Positions 7,600 to 16,819 of a stretch of DNA of 64,000 nucleotides are shown here, in pieces. How positions within the stretch are numbered: the first letter of the stretch is position 1; each line of letters begins with the position of its first letter. The DNA is from Mumia sp050632745. Lineage in GTDB: Bacteria; Actinomycetota; Actinomycetes; Propionibacteriales; Nocardioidaceae. The notes beneath the pieces were generated by a model. The model did not search any database. It was not told where the DNA came from and saw only the letters and a program-made list of their open reading frames with translations. The position numbers and the translations under genes were made by a program. The stretch is from contig NZ_JBODSD010000002.1 in the NCBI RefSeq assembly GCF_050632745.1, positions 806,001 to 870,000 on the forward strand, read 5' to 3'.

Positions 7600-10044
7600 T
7601 CAGAGCATCGCGATCCCCTCCGCCGGCGACACCCGCGTCGCACGCCGCGCCGGTACGACGGAGGCGAGGAGCCCGGTCGCCGTCGCCACGCCGAGGACGA
7701 TCGCCACCTGCGCCCACGGCACGGAGAAGGTCACGTCGTCGATCAGGCCTTCGGTGAGCCCCCGCACGCCGAGCCAGGCGTACGCCCCGCCGAGCGTGGT
7801 GCCGAGGACCGCCCCCACGCCCGCCATCAGCAGCGCCTCGCCGGCGAGCGTACGGCGCAGCCCGCGGCGGCTGAGCCCGAGCGCGCGGAGGACGGCGTTC
7901 TCCCGCGAGCGCTCGAGGACCGACAGGCTCAGTGTCCCCGCCATCCCGACCACCGCGATCAGGACGGCGACGGCCAGCAGGCCGACGGTGACCGCGAGGA
8001 TCACGTCGAGCTGGACGTCGATCCATGCGCGCTGCGCCATGCTCCCCGCGACGTCGGCGCCACGGGAGGCAGCCACGGTGGCAGTGTCGGCCATGACCTG
8101 TTCGGCGGGGGCACCGTCGGCCCCGCGGGCCCACACCGCGCGCGGCTGGGGGGCCAGGCCGAGCGTGTCGAGCACGCCGGGAGCCACGAGCACCACCTCG
8201 CCGAGAGAGCCGCCACCGCGTGGACGGAGATCGAGGCTTCCGGAGACGGTCCGCAGCCGCGCGGTCTCGCCGTACGACAGGTCCAGCGCCTCGGAGAGCT
8301 CCTCGCCGACCACCAGCTCGCCCGTCCTGGGTGCGACGGCGTCACCGTGCAGGGTGCGCGCCGCCTCGGGACCCACCTCGAGCGCCAGGACGCGGCGACC
8401 GTCCATCTCGAGCTCCGCACCTGGCAGCGTCGTCGTGGACGCGACCCCCTCGACGTCGGCGACGCGCGCCTCCGTCCCGTCGGCCAGCGGGCCGCCGGTC
8501 GCGACCACACCCACGTCGAGGGCGTACTCGGCGTCGAGCTCGCGGTCCACGGTCCCGCGCAGCGAGGCGGTCCCGATCACCACCATCGTGATCAGCGTGA
8601 CGCCCACGAGCAGCGCTGTCGACGTCGACGCCGTACGGCGCGGGTTGCGGACCACGTTGCCGGACGCGAGGCGCCCGGCCACGCCCGTCCGCGCGACCAG
8701 CGGCCCGACGAGCCGCAGGACGCCCGGCACCAGGAGCGGTGCGAGGACGACGACGCCGAGGAACGACGCCATGCCCCCGGCCAGGCCGACCGGGAGGAGG
8801 TCGCCAGTGCCGACCGCGAGACCCGCGGCACCGATGCCGAGGAGAGCGACGCCCAGCGCGACGCGTACCCAGCCCGCTCCCCCGCTCAGGCCGGTCGTCT
8901 CGTGCGGGCGCAGCGCCTCGAGCGGCGCGAGGCGCGCGACCCTGCGGGCCGGGAGCACGGTCGCCCCGACCGCGGCCACGACGCCGATCGCGAACGGCAG
9001 CCCGACGCCGAGCGGGCTCAGCGAGACCGCTCCGAGCGCGAGACCGGTGGTCCAGGCCCCCAGCGCGGCGACCGCGGCACCGCCGAGGCCCCAGCCGAGG
9101 AGGACGCCCACCGTGGCCGCCGCCACGCCGAGCGCGAGCGACTCCAGACGGAGCGAGCGGACGATCTGGCGCCGCGTCGCCCCCACGCAGCGCAGCAGCG
9201 CGAGCTCGCGGCGGCGCTGGGCGAGGACGATCGTGACCGTGTTGGCGATGACCAGCGTGCCCACGAACGCGGCGATCGCCGCGAAGACCAGCACGAGCCG
9301 CTGGAGCACGTCCACGTCCTTCGTCGCCTCGGTCACCTTGGCGTCCACCCATGCGTCCCGCGCGAGGACCGGGTGGATGCCGTCGGCGTCGACGGCGGCA
9401 CGCACCGCGTCCGTCGCCCGCGCGACGCCGGCGCCCGAGGCTGCGCGCACCGACACGTCGCTCACCGTGAGCATGTCCCCGAGCCGGGCGGCGACGGGCT
9501 CCGAGACGTAGAGGGACGCCCCCAGCGTGCCGCCCGGGCTGGTCGTGAAGCCGGTGACCACGACCTCCGACGGGCCGCGCTCCCCCTCGACCGTGACGGT
9601 GTCGCCCAGCGCCACGCCGTACCGCTCGGCGCTCGAGGCCGCGATCAGTCCCTCGCGGGGCCGCTGCGGCGCCTCCCCCTCGGTGATCTCCTGCCAGCGC
9701 AGACCGTCGTCGGTCGCGACGGTGCCCACGCTCATCAGCCGGCGTACCGATCCGGCCTCCACCGCGAGGAAGCCGGTCCGGTTCGCGACCGCCGCCTCCA
9801 CCCCGTCGGCCCCTCGGATCGTCCTCGCCAGCGCCTCGGCCGTGCGCGAGTCGTCGTCCGACGCGTCGACGACGACGTCGGCGCCGGCGTACTGGGCGAC
9901 GACGTCCGCCCGGAGGCCGTCGCGCGCGGCTCCGCTGAGCGCGTTCACCGCGACCATGAAGGCGACGGACATGACGATGGCGGCAGCGGCCGTCACGTAC
10001 CGGCGTGCGTGGGCCCGCAGCGACCCCCAGAGCACGGTGCGCAT
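7600..10044 (-). CDS. ABC transporter permease, FtsX/MacB-like, large two-bundle type
   Basis: 814 residues. An N-terminal transmembrane helix (YVTAAAAIVMSVAFMVAVNAL) is followed by an extracytoplasmic MacB-type domain. A three-helix FtsX domain follows (AAIAAFVGTLVIANTVTIVLAQRRRELALLRCVGATRRQI), then more helices, a second extracytoplasmic domain and a terminal FtsX domain (LIAVVGMAGTLSLSVLERSRENAVLRALG). This is the duplicated layout of exporters for lipoproteins, peptides or antibiotics. It starts inside the stop of the ATPase gene (ATGA at 10044), so the two form one transporter. A two-component pair upstream on the same strand may control it. Confidence 0.88.
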   Translation of the reverse strand: MRTVLWGSLRAHARRYVTAAAAIVMSVAFMVAVNALSGAARDGLRADVVAQYAGADVVVDASDDDSRTAEALARTIRGADGVEAAVANRTGFLAVEAGSVRRLMSVGTVATDDGLRWQEITEGEAPQRPREGLIAASSAERYGVALGDTVTVEGERGPSEVVVTGFTTSPGGTLGASLYVSEPVAARLGDMLTVSDVSVRAASGAGVARATDAVRAAVDADGIHPVLARDAWVDAKVTEATKDVDVLQRLVLVFAAIAAFVGTLVIANTVTIVLAQRRRELALLRCVGATRRQIVRSLRLESLALGVAAATVGVLLGWGLGGAAVAALGAWTTGLALGAVSLSPLGVGLPFAIGVVAAVGATVLPARRVARLAPLEALRPHETTGLSGGAGWVRVALGVALLGIGAAGLAVGTGDLLPVGLAGGMASFLGVVVLAPLLVPGVLRLVGPLVARTGVAGRLASGNVVRNPRRTASTSTALLVGVTLITMVVIGTASLRGTVDRELDAEYALDVGVVATGGPLADGTEARVADVEGVASTTTLPGAELEMDGRRVLALEVGPEAARTLHGDAVAPRTGELVVGEELSEALDLSYGETARLRTVSGSLDLRPRGGGSLGEVVLVAPGVLDTLGLAPQPRAVWARGADGAPAEQVMADTATVAASRGADVAGSMAQRAWIDVQLDVILAVTVGLLAVAVLIAVVGMAGTLSLSVLERSRENAVLRALGLSRRGLRRTLAGEALLMAGVGAVLGTTLGGAYAWLGVRGLTEGLIDDVTFSVPWAQVAIVLGVATATGLLASVVPARRATRVSPAEGIAML

Positions 10045-10796
10045 CAGGCCCCCAGCCCGGCGATCGCGGCGACGACGTCCTCGGCGCTCGGGCTCTCGAG
10101 CGTCCCGGCGAGCCGCCCGTCGCGGAGCAGCACCGCACGGTCGGCGTGCGCGGCCGCCGTCGGCTCGTGCGTCACCATGACCACCGTCTGCCCCAGCTCG
10201 TCCACGGAGCGACGGAGGAAGCCGAGGACCTCGGCGCTCGAGCGGCTGTCGAGGTTGCCGGTCGGCTCGTCGGCGAACACCACGTCCGGCGACGGCAGCA
10301 GGGCTCGCGCGATCGCGACCCGCTGCTGCTGGCCGCCGGACAGCTCCGACGGGCGGTGCGAGAGGCGGTCGCCCAGGCCGAGGACCTCGACGAGGGTGTC
10401 GAGCCGCTGCAGGTCCGGCTGGCGCCCGGCGAGGTCGAGCGGGAGCAGGATGTTCTGCCGTGCGGTGAGCGTCGGGAGCAGGTTGAACGCCTGGAAGACG
10501 AAGCCGACGTGCTCGCGGCGGAAGCGCGTGAGGGCGTTGTCATCGAGGTCCCCGAGCTCCACGCCCGCGACCTCGACGTCGCCCGACGTCGGGGTGTCGA
10601 GACCGGCGAGGCAGTGCATCAGGGTCGACTTGCCGGAGCCGGACGGGCCCATGATCGCGGTGAGGCGGGCGCGCTCGACGTCGAGGTCGACGCCGTCGAG
10701 CGCCCGGACCTGCGCCTGGCCTCGGCCGTAGGTCTTGACGAGGTCGCGGGCGCGCGCGGCCGTCCGGGTGGGTGCGGTGACAGGGATCGTTGGCAT
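10044..10796 (-). CDS. ABC transporter ATP-binding protein (LolD/MacB type)
   Basis: 250 residues. Walker A GPSGSGKST, Q-loop VGFVFQAFNLLPTL, signature LSGGQQQRVAIARALL, Walker B DVVFADEPTGNLDSR, and H-loop TVVMVTHE are all intact. The DEPTGNLDS form is typical of the LolD/MacB/SalX subfamily that works with FtsX permeases, which is exactly the gene that follows with a 4-base overlap. Start at the ATG at 10796 (MPTIPVTAPTRTAAR); a GTG three codons earlier is less likely. Confidence 0.9.
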   Translation of the reverse strand: MPTIPVTAPTRTAARARDLVKTYGRGQAQVRALDGVDLDVERARLTAIMGPSGSGKSTLMHCLAGLDTPTSGDVEVAGVELGDLDDNALTRFRREHVGFVFQAFNLLPTLTARQNILLPLDLAGRQPDLQRLDTLVEVLGLGDRLSHRPSELSGGQQQRVAIARALLPSPDVVFADEPTGNLDSRSSAEVLGFLRRSVDELGQTVVMVTHEPTAAAHADRAVLLRDGRLAGTLESPSAEDVVAAIAGLGA

Positions 10797-10898
10797 GCCG
10801 ACCACGCTAGGAATCCGGCAGCCCCTGGCGCGTCGGTCCGCAGGTCCGTCCGCGCCCGCGGCGGGTCATACCGCGGTCGTACGCCGTCGCGACCGAGG

Positions 10899-11594
10899 TC
10901 AGGTCGCGGGGCGGACGAGACCGGTGTCGTAGGCGAGGACCACCAGCTGCACCCGGTCGCGGCTGCCGGTCTTGGAGAGCAGACGCCCGATGTGCGTCTT
11001 GACCGTCGGCTCCGCCACCACCAGGCGGGTCGCGATCTCGGTGTTGGTCAGGCCCTGTGCCACCAGGAGCAGCACCTCCTGCTCGCGCTCGGTCAGCGAC
11101 TCCAGCCGCGGGTCCGGGACCGCCTCCCCGTCGGGCAGGTGGTCGGCGAACCGCTCGAGCATCCGCCGGGTCGCGCTGGGAGCCACCACGGCCTCGCCGC
11201 GGTGCACGTCGCGGATCGCGCTCAGCAGGACCTCGGGCGGTGCGTCCTTCAGCAGGAACGCCGACGCGCCCGCGCGCAGGCCGCTGTAGACGTACTCGTC
11301 GAGGTCGAACGTCGTGAGCACCACGATGCGCGCCGCCGTCCCCCGCTCGGTGAGGACCCGGGTCGCGGCCACGCCGTCGAGCCGCGGCATGCGGACGTCC
11401 ATCAGCACGACGTCGGCACCGGTCACCGACAGCCGCTCGACCGCCTCCAGGCCGTCGGCCGCCTCGCCGACCACGTCCATGTCCGGCTGCGACTCGACCA
11501 GCATCCGGAAGCCAGCCCGGACGAGCTGCTGGTCGTCGACGAGGAACACCCGCAGCGGGCGTGTCGCGGCTCCGTCGTCGGGGGATGCGGTCAC
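10899..11594 (-). CDS. Response regulator, LuxR/NarL family
   Basis: 231 residues. The receiver has DDQQLVRAGF, phosphoacceptor Asp in VVLMDVRMPRLDG and Lys in AFLLKDAPP. The C-terminal LuxR helix-turn-helix runs LTEREQEVLLLVAQGLTN to EPTVKTHIGRLLSKTG. It starts at a GTG overlapping the kinase stop (GTGA at 11594) with AAGGAG 5 bases upstream. The ABC exporter genes lie about 100 bases downstream in the same direction, the usual place for targets of such a pair. Confidence 0.9.
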   Translation of the reverse strand: MTASPDDGAATRPLRVFLVDDQQLVRAGFRMLVESQPDMDVVGEAADGLEAVERLSVTGADVVLMDVRMPRLDGVAATRVLTERGTAARIVVLTTFDLDEYVYSGLRAGASAFLLKDAPPEVLLSAIRDVHRGEAVVAPSATRRMLERFADHLPDGEAVPDPRLESLTEREQEVLLLVAQGLTNTEIATRLVVAEPTVKTHIGRLLSKTGSRDRVQLVVLAYDTGLVRPAT

Positions 11595-12799
11595 GAGGTC
11601 TCCTTCTCGTACGGGCTGGTCTCGTCGGCGCCGGTCTCGTACGGGATGCGCGCCTCGACCCGGAACCCGCCTCCGAGCAGCGGCCCGGCGACGACGGTGC
11701 CGTCGTGGATCGCGATGCGCTCGCGGATGCCGCGGATGCCGTGGCCGCCCCCGGTCGTGGTCCCGGCCGGAACCGGCTGTGTCCCGCCGTCGTCCTCGAC
11801 CCGGACCAGGACGTGGTCGCCGGCGACGGTCACCTGGACGCGCGCGCGGACCCCCGGTCCGGCGTGTTTGAGCGTGTTGGTGAGGGCTTCCTGGACCACG
11901 CGGTAGACGGTCAGACCGGCGGCTCCGTCCACGACCGACGGGTCGCCGTGCAGCTCCGTACGGACGTCGAGCCCGCTCTTGCGGACCTGCGCGATCAGCG
12001 TCGGCACGTCCGTCGCGGTCGGCATCGGCGCCCGCTGCGTCGCCTCGGCGTCGTCCTCCTCGCGCAGCAGCCCGAGGAGCCGCCGCATCTCGGCGAGGGA
12101 CTGGCGCGAGGTGCGCGAGATCGTCTCCAGGGTCTCGACCGCCGTCTCGGGGCGGGTCCGGGAGGCGTAGAGCGCGCCGTCGGCCTGCACCACGATCACC
12201 GACAGGCTGTGTGCGACGACGTCGTGCATCTCCCGCGCGATCCGGGCGCGCTCGGCGGCCGCCGCGATCTGCGCCTGCTGGGCCGCGTCGCGCTCGAGCT
12301 GCCGGGCGCGCTCCTCGAGGCCGGCGACGTACTCGCGACGGGTGCGCATGTACGCGCCCAGCGCCCACGGCGCGACGACGACCAGGCTCATCATCACGAC
12401 GGTCGCGACCGCGCTCGCCTCCGGGGAGTCGCGGTACCAGTCGGCTGTGGACAGGAGGGCGCCCAGGAAGCCGACCCCGAGGCCCGCCCGCCGCGCCCAC
12501 GACGGCCCGTAGGCGGCGATCGCGTAGAGCGACAGCAGCAGGGCGACGTCGGCGTAGTACGGGAGGTCCGTCAGGAACAGCTGCCCGGCCAGCAGCACGG
12601 CGACCGCGGCGAAGGAGGCGACCGGCGCGGTCCGCCGCCACGCCAGCGGCAGGAAGATCAGGATCTGGTACGCCGCGTCGACGCGGCCGACGCCCGTCTC
12701 GCCCAGTGCGAACGGCACGAGCGGGAGGGCGAGCAGGCCCGTCAGGATCGCGTCCACCGCGAACGGGTGCGCGCGCGTCCACGACGTCGGGTTCCTCAC
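11591..12799 (-). CDS. Sensor histidine kinase, NarL/HisKA_3 type
   Basis: 402 residues. Four to five membrane segments lie in residues 10-150 (AILTGLLALPLVPFAL, then others up to VVMMSLVVVAPWALGAYM). A coiled segment rich in Gln/Ala (RARQLERDAAQQAQIAAAAE) leads to the His box RIAREMHDVVAHSLSV and a HATPase domain with VRVEDDGGT and GGGHGIRGIRERI. It is the partner of the overlapping response regulator. The loops are short, so an intramembrane signal such as an envelope-active compound is plausible, and the downstream exporter fits that. Confidence 0.88.
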   Translation of the reverse strand: MRNPTSWTRAHPFAVDAILTGLLALPLVPFALGETGVGRVDAAYQILIFLPLAWRRTAPVASFAAVAVLLAGQLFLTDLPYYADVALLLSLYAIAAYGPSWARRAGLGVGFLGALLSTADWYRDSPEASAVATVVMMSLVVVAPWALGAYMRTRREYVAGLEERARQLERDAAQQAQIAAAAERARIAREMHDVVAHSLSVIVVQADGALYASRTRPETAVETLETISRTSRQSLAEMRRLLGLLREEDDAEATQRAPMPTATDVPTLIAQVRKSGLDVRTELHGDPSVVDGAAGLTVYRVVQEALTNTLKHAGPGVRARVQVTVAGDHVLVRVEDDGGTQPVPAGTTTGGGHGIRGIRERIAIHDGTVVAGPLLGGGFRVEARIPYETGADETSPYEKETS

Positions 12800-12832
12800 C
12801 CCGCCAGGGTAGGCGCCGTCCGCCGCCCACCC

Positions 12833-12850
12833 ATCAGACCACGGTCTGAT
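12833..12850 (-). terminator. Inverted repeat at the end of the threonine dehydratase gene (possible terminator)
   Basis: A perfect 8-bp inverted repeat with a 2-base loop overlaps the last codons and stop of the dehydratase. It has no T-run and only a moderate stem, so termination is a guess. It could equally be an operator for the downstream kinase gene, whose start is 34 bases further on. Confidence 0.3.
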
Positions 12851-13820
12851 CCTGCGTCCCCACCAGCGCCGCGAGCAGCGAGGGATCGATGTTGGCCCCC
12901 GAGGCGATCGCGACGGTCGTCCCTGCCCCGCCGCCGACCCGCCCCGCGAGCACCGCGGCGGCCGCGACCGCTCCGCTGGGCTCGACGACCAGCCGCGCCC
13001 CGCGCACCACCACGCCGACCGCGGCGAGGATCTCCTCCTCCGACACCGTGACCACGTCGTCGACGTATGCGGTGATGTGCTCCCAGTTGAGCACCCCCAC
13101 CGAGTCCGTGCGCAGGCCGTCGGCGACGGTCCGCGAGGTGTCCTCGACCGACCAGACCCGCCGCTCGCCGGCGGCCCAGCCCTCGGCGAGGTCCCCCGCG
13201 AGCTCCGGCTCGACCGCGACGACGCGGACGTCGGGACGCAGGGCCTTCACTGCGGCCGCGATCCCGCTCACGAGCCCTCCCCCGCTCACCGGTACGACGA
13301 CGGTGCCGAGGTCGGGCACCTGCTCGACGACCTCGAGGCCGACCGTGCCCTGCCCGGCGATCACGCGCGCGTCGTCGTACGGGGGGATCAGCTCGGCCCC
13401 GGTCTCCGCGGCGATCTTCTCCGCCCGGGCGTGCCGCTCCGAGGGCGCGACCATCACGATCTCGGCACCCCACCGCCGGGTCGCGGCGACCTTGATCGCG
13501 GGCGCCGTCTCGGGGATGACGATCGTGGCGCGCACGCCGGCCGCGTGAGCGGCGTACGCGACGGCCTGGGCGTGGTTGCCCGACGAGTGGGTGACCACAC
13601 CGGCGCGCCGCTGCTCGTCGTCGAGGAGGGCCACCGCGTTCGTCGCACCGCGCAGCTTGAAGGCTCCCGTGGGCTGGAGACCCTCGGCCTTCACCGCGAA
13701 CGGGACCCTCCCGTCGGGGGCCACCAGCGGCACGACCGGCGTCCGCAGGCAGGTGCCCGCGATGCGCTCGGCGGCGGCTCGGAGGTCGGCGAGGGAGACG
13801 AGCGGGGAGTCGGCAGTCAT
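12834..13820 (-). CDS. Threonine/serine dehydratase, short catabolic-like type (no ACT domain)
   Basis: 328 residues, fold type II PLP enzyme. PLP Lys in GLQPTGAFKLRGATN, Asn-containing loop SSGNHAQAVAYAA, Gly-rich phosphate loop SGGGLVSGIAAAVK. The family converts L-threonine to 2-oxobutyrate (or serine to pyruvate). The absence of a C-terminal regulatory ACT domain separates it from biosynthetic IlvA and resembles TdcB or serine racemase-like enzymes. A monocistronic gene, divergent from a small membrane protein gene 62 bases away. Confidence 0.83.
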   Translation of the reverse strand: MTADSPLVSLADLRAAAERIAGTCLRTPVVPLVAPDGRVPFAVKAEGLQPTGAFKLRGATNAVALLDDEQRRAGVVTHSSGNHAQAVAYAAHAAGVRATIVIPETAPAIKVAATRRWGAEIVMVAPSERHARAEKIAAETGAELIPPYDDARVIAGQGTVGLEVVEQVPDLGTVVVPVSGGGLVSGIAAAVKALRPDVRVVAVEPELAGDLAEGWAAGERRVWSVEDTSRTVADGLRTDSVGVLNWEHITAYVDDVVTVSEEEILAAVGVVVRGARLVVEPSGAVAAAAVLAGRVGGGAGTTVAIASGANIDPSLLAALVGTQDQTVV

Positions 13821-13882
13821 GCAGCCAGCGTAGGTCGCCGGTTGCTCTGACTACGGCTCGACCGCGCGGGTAGGCTGGCGGC

Positions 13883-14140
13883 ATGGGGAAGGCGATTCCG
13901 ATCATCATCGTCATCGCGTTCGCGGTGTACGCACTGTTCGACGTGATCGCCACGCCGCGTGACCGGGTCCGCTACCTGCCGAAGCCGCTCTGGGCGATCG
14001 TCGCGCTGGTGCCTGCGCTCGGCGTCGTGACGTGGCTGGTGTTCGGCAAGGTGCGGACCAAGCCGGCCGGTCCCCCGCGCCCGCAGCGCCCGATCGCGCG
14101 CGGGCCCGACGACGACCCGGACTTCCTGCGCGGGCTCTGA
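13883..14140 (+). CDS. Small membrane protein with PLDc_N-type domain
   Basis: 85 residues with two transmembrane helices (IPIIIVIAFAVYALFDVIA and LWAIVALVPALGVVTWLVFG) separated by TPRDRVRYLPKP. This is the hydrophobic N-terminal module found on cardiolipin synthases, here standing alone as in many actinobacteria; a Pro/Arg/Asp-rich tail follows. Function unknown. It converges on ccsB with 19 bases between stops. Confidence 0.75.
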   Translation: MGKAIPIIIVIAFAVYALFDVIATPRDRVRYLPKPLWAIVALVPALGVVTWLVFGKVRTKPAGPPRPQRPIARGPDDDPDFLRGL

Positions 14141-14159
14141 CCCGGCGGCCCTCCGCCTG

Positions 14160-15137
14160 CTACTTCGCGTACGAGTGCAGGCCGGGGAAGAACAGGTTCA
14201 CGCCGACGAAGTTGAACACGAACGTCGCGAAGGCGATCAGCGCCAGGATCGCGGCGGCCTTGCCCTTCCACCCCGCCGTGGCCCGCGCGTGCAGGTAGCC
14301 CGCGTAGGCGACCCACGTGATGAAGGCCCAGACCTCCTTGGGGTCCCAGCCCCACGGGCGGCCCCAGGCGTGCTCGGCCCAGATCGGCCCGGAGATCAGC
14401 GCCGCGAACGTCCACACCGGGAACGAGAACGCGGTGACGCGGTAGGCGAGCTGGTCCATCGACGCGGCGCTGGGGAGCCGGCTCAGGTAGCCCTTGGCCC
14501 CGCCCTTCGCGTCGGCGCGGGTCCGCAGCAGGTAGAGCACGGAGGCGCCGGCCCCGACGAGGAACCCGGCGCCGGCGACCATCGCGGAGATGACGTGGAT
14601 GACGAGCCAGTACGAGTTGAGCGCGGGCACCAGCGGGCCGGCCGGGACGTAGACCGTCATCGAGAGGCCGAGCACGATCACGGAGAAGCCGAGGACGATC
14701 GGCGCGAGCCACTGGACCTTCAGGAGCCCGACCATCACGAGGTAGCCCGCGAGCACGACGGCGATGCCGGTGGTCGCGAACTCGTACATGTTGCCCCACG
14801 GCACGCGCTCGGCGGCCAGGCCGCGGGCGACGACCCCGGCCAGCAGCACGAGGAAGCCCAGGACCGTCAGCGAGAAGGCGATCCGGCCGAAGAGGTCCGA
14901 GCGCTCCTCAGCGAGCTCGGCGTCCGCCGTCCCGGTCTCGGCGCCGGCGTCCGGGGTCCCCGTCGCGACCTTGCCGCCGGCACCGACGAGCGCCGGCTCG
15001 GCGACGGAGCGCTGGGCGCGTACGGCCCGGGAGCCGAAGGCCCACTGCGCCACCGACGCCAGCCACGCCAGGGCCAGGACCGCCGTCGCGGACGCGATCG
15101 CGTAGTTGGAGAAGTTGGCCCAGTCCTCGAGTGTCAT
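14160..15137 (-). CDS. ccsB: Cytochrome c biogenesis protein CcsB (System II, haem-handling)
   Basis: 325 residues with about eight transmembrane helices. The hallmark WWD haem-binding motif is present as HAWGRPWGWDPKEVWAFIT near the C-terminus, and the WGNMYEFATTG loop precedes it. With ResB it forms the System II synthase that carries haem across the membrane and attaches it to apocytochrome c outside. Its start overlaps the resB stop by 4 bases (15134-15137). It is the last gene of the hemL-to-ccsB operon. Confidence 0.93.
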   Translation of the reverse strand: MTLEDWANFSNYAIASATAVLALAWLASVAQWAFGSRAVRAQRSVAEPALVGAGGKVATGTPDAGAETGTADAELAEERSDLFGRIAFSLTVLGFLVLLAGVVARGLAAERVPWGNMYEFATTGIAVVLAGYLVMVGLLKVQWLAPIVLGFSVIVLGLSMTVYVPAGPLVPALNSYWLVIHVISAMVAGAGFLVGAGASVLYLLRTRADAKGGAKGYLSRLPSAASMDQLAYRVTAFSFPVWTFAALISGPIWAEHAWGRPWGWDPKEVWAFITWVAYAGYLHARATAGWKGKAAAILALIAFATFVFNFVGVNLFFPGLHSYAK

Positions 15138-16819
15138 CCCTCGTCCTCGCTCGTGCGGCTCGCGCCGGCCGTGCGCTGCGCAGCGCCACCCGTCTCCGAC
15201 GCCGCGTCGTAGTCCGTGCCAGTATGCCCCGTGCGTCCGGCGAGCCGCTCGGCGAGGTCGTCGACGCTCTGCGCGACGTCGCTGCGCGGCACGCGGTCCA
15301 GCGCCGCGATCTCGACGACGGTCACGCCGTCCTCACGCCGCCGGGCGCGCACCCACGTCCGCCGCGGGCGCACCGTCAGCGACAGGATCAGCCCGATCAC
15401 GCCGATCGAGACGCCCCACAGCGGCACCATCACACCGGGCTGCGCGCTGAACTGGAACCGCGCGAACTGCCGCAGCTCCACGAACTCGATCGTCCCGGCC
15501 CCGTCCGGCAGCGAGACGCTCTCGCCCGGCGTGAGCATGATCCGCAGCGGCTTGCCGTCGTCGCCCATGAACTGGGTCAGCCCGTCCTTGTCGAGGACGT
15601 AGACCGACTGCGACTCACCGTCGTCCAGCCCGAGGTCGCCGTAGTAGGCGAACAGGCCGAGCAGCGGGTTGGCCGCGGCCGGGTGCGCCGACACCGGGAT
15701 CTCCTCCTCGCCGGTCGAGACCGCGGTCGGCAGGAAGAACCCCTGGAAGCCGAGCTGCTCGGGGCGTGCGTCGGGGACCTTCACGACGCCGTTGGACGTG
15801 TACGTCGCGTCGGCCGGGAGGAACGGCACCGCGTCCTCGAACACGACGCGGCCCTTGCCGTCGGTCACCCGGATCACCGGGGCGTACCCCTGGCCGACCA
15901 GGTAGACCGACGCGCCGTCGACGCGCAGCGGGTGGTTGACCTTCAGCTCGTACGGCCGTGGCTCGTCCCCCGGCGCGTCGGTGACCGTGCCGGTGGCGAC
16001 GAAGCTGCGCGGCGCGCCGCGCTGCGGCCCTTCGAGCTCGAACTTCGCCTCGAAGTCGTCGAGGGTGAGCGAGAACGGCGGGAGGTCGTCAGTGTCGAAG
16101 AGCCCGCCGGCGGTGAACTCGTCGAACTGGGTGAGCGTGTTGGAGAAGCCGCTGCCCTCGGAGACGATCGCGTTGCCGCGGTAGCCCAGCAGGCTCATCG
16201 AGGCCACGCCGACGAGCACGACGACCAGGCTCACGTGGAAGACGAGGTTGCCGAGCTCGCGCAGGTAGCCGGTCTCCGCGCGTACCTCGCCCGCGACGAC
16301 GGAGCCGGCGTCGTCGGTCTCGGAGACGGTGTCCTTGCGGGCCCGACCGATGGCCTTCGCCGCGTCGGCGAGGACGGTCTCGACGTCCGCCGTGGTCTCG
16401 TACGTCGCCGAGGCCGGCAGGCGGGAGAAGTTGCGCGGGGCGCGGGGCGGCCGAGCGCGAAGGGCCTTCGCGTAGACGCTGATCCGCGGGACGATGCACC
16501 CGACCAGCGACACCATCAGGAGGATGTAGATCGCGCTGAACCACACCGACGTGTAGACGTGGAACGCGCCGAGCTTGTCGAGCACGGGGGCGAGGTCGGG
16601 GTGGCGCTCGAAGTAGGCCTGGACGGCGCGGGCGTCGACCGAGCGCTGCGGGACGATCGAGCCCGGGACGGCTGCGAGCGCGAGGAGGAGCAGCAGGAAG
16701 AGCGCCGTGCGCATCGACGTGAGCTGGCGCCACGCCCACCGCAGCGTCTCGACGAACGAGAGCGCCGGTGCTGCGCCGCCGCGGCCCTTCTTGGTCGGAG
16801 CCCGTCGATCGTCCGCCAT
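15134..16819 (-). CDS. resB: Cytochrome c biogenesis protein ResB (System II)
   Basis: 561 residues. Three N-terminal transmembrane helices include ALFLLLLLALAAVPGSIV and VWFSAIYILLMVSLVGCIV. Residues of roughly 180-480 form the large extracytoplasmic domain, and a last helix (VMVPLWGVSIGVIGLILSLTV) precedes a short Arg-rich tail. The partner CcsB follows with a 4-base overlap and ccdA precedes with a TGATG junction, so all three are translated together. The start is the ATG at 16819 (MADDRRAPTKKGRGG); the frame is open further upstream but that is antisense space inside ccdA. Confidence 0.9.
   Translation of the reverse strand: MADDRRAPTKKGRGGAAPALSFVETLRWAWRQLTSMRTALFLLLLLALAAVPGSIVPQRSVDARAVQAYFERHPDLAPVLDKLGAFHVYTSVWFSAIYILLMVSLVGCIVPRISVYAKALRARPPRAPRNFSRLPASATYETTADVETVLADAAKAIGRARKDTVSETDDAGSVVAGEVRAETGYLRELGNLVFHVSLVVVLVGVASMSLLGYRGNAIVSEGSGFSNTLTQFDEFTAGGLFDTDDLPPFSLTLDDFEAKFELEGPQRGAPRSFVATGTVTDAPGDEPRPYELKVNHPLRVDGASVYLVGQGYAPVIRVTDGKGRVVFEDAVPFLPADATYTSNGVVKVPDARPEQLGFQGFFLPTAVSTGEEEIPVSAHPAAANPLLGLFAYYGDLGLDDGESQSVYVLDKDGLTQFMGDDGKPLRIMLTPGESVSLPDGAGTIEFVELRQFARFQFSAQPGVMVPLWGVSIGVIGLILSLTVRPRRTWVRARRREDGVTVVEIAALDRVPRSDVAQSVDDLAERLAGRTGHTGTDYDAASETGGAAQRTAGASRTSEDEG

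Noticed and set aside
7075..10731. Very long plus-strand open frame (1218 codons) opposite the ABC transporter and kinase genes
   Set aside because: It is antisense to well-supported genes; its translation is Arg/His/Asp-rich low complexity, the usual GC-bias shadow.
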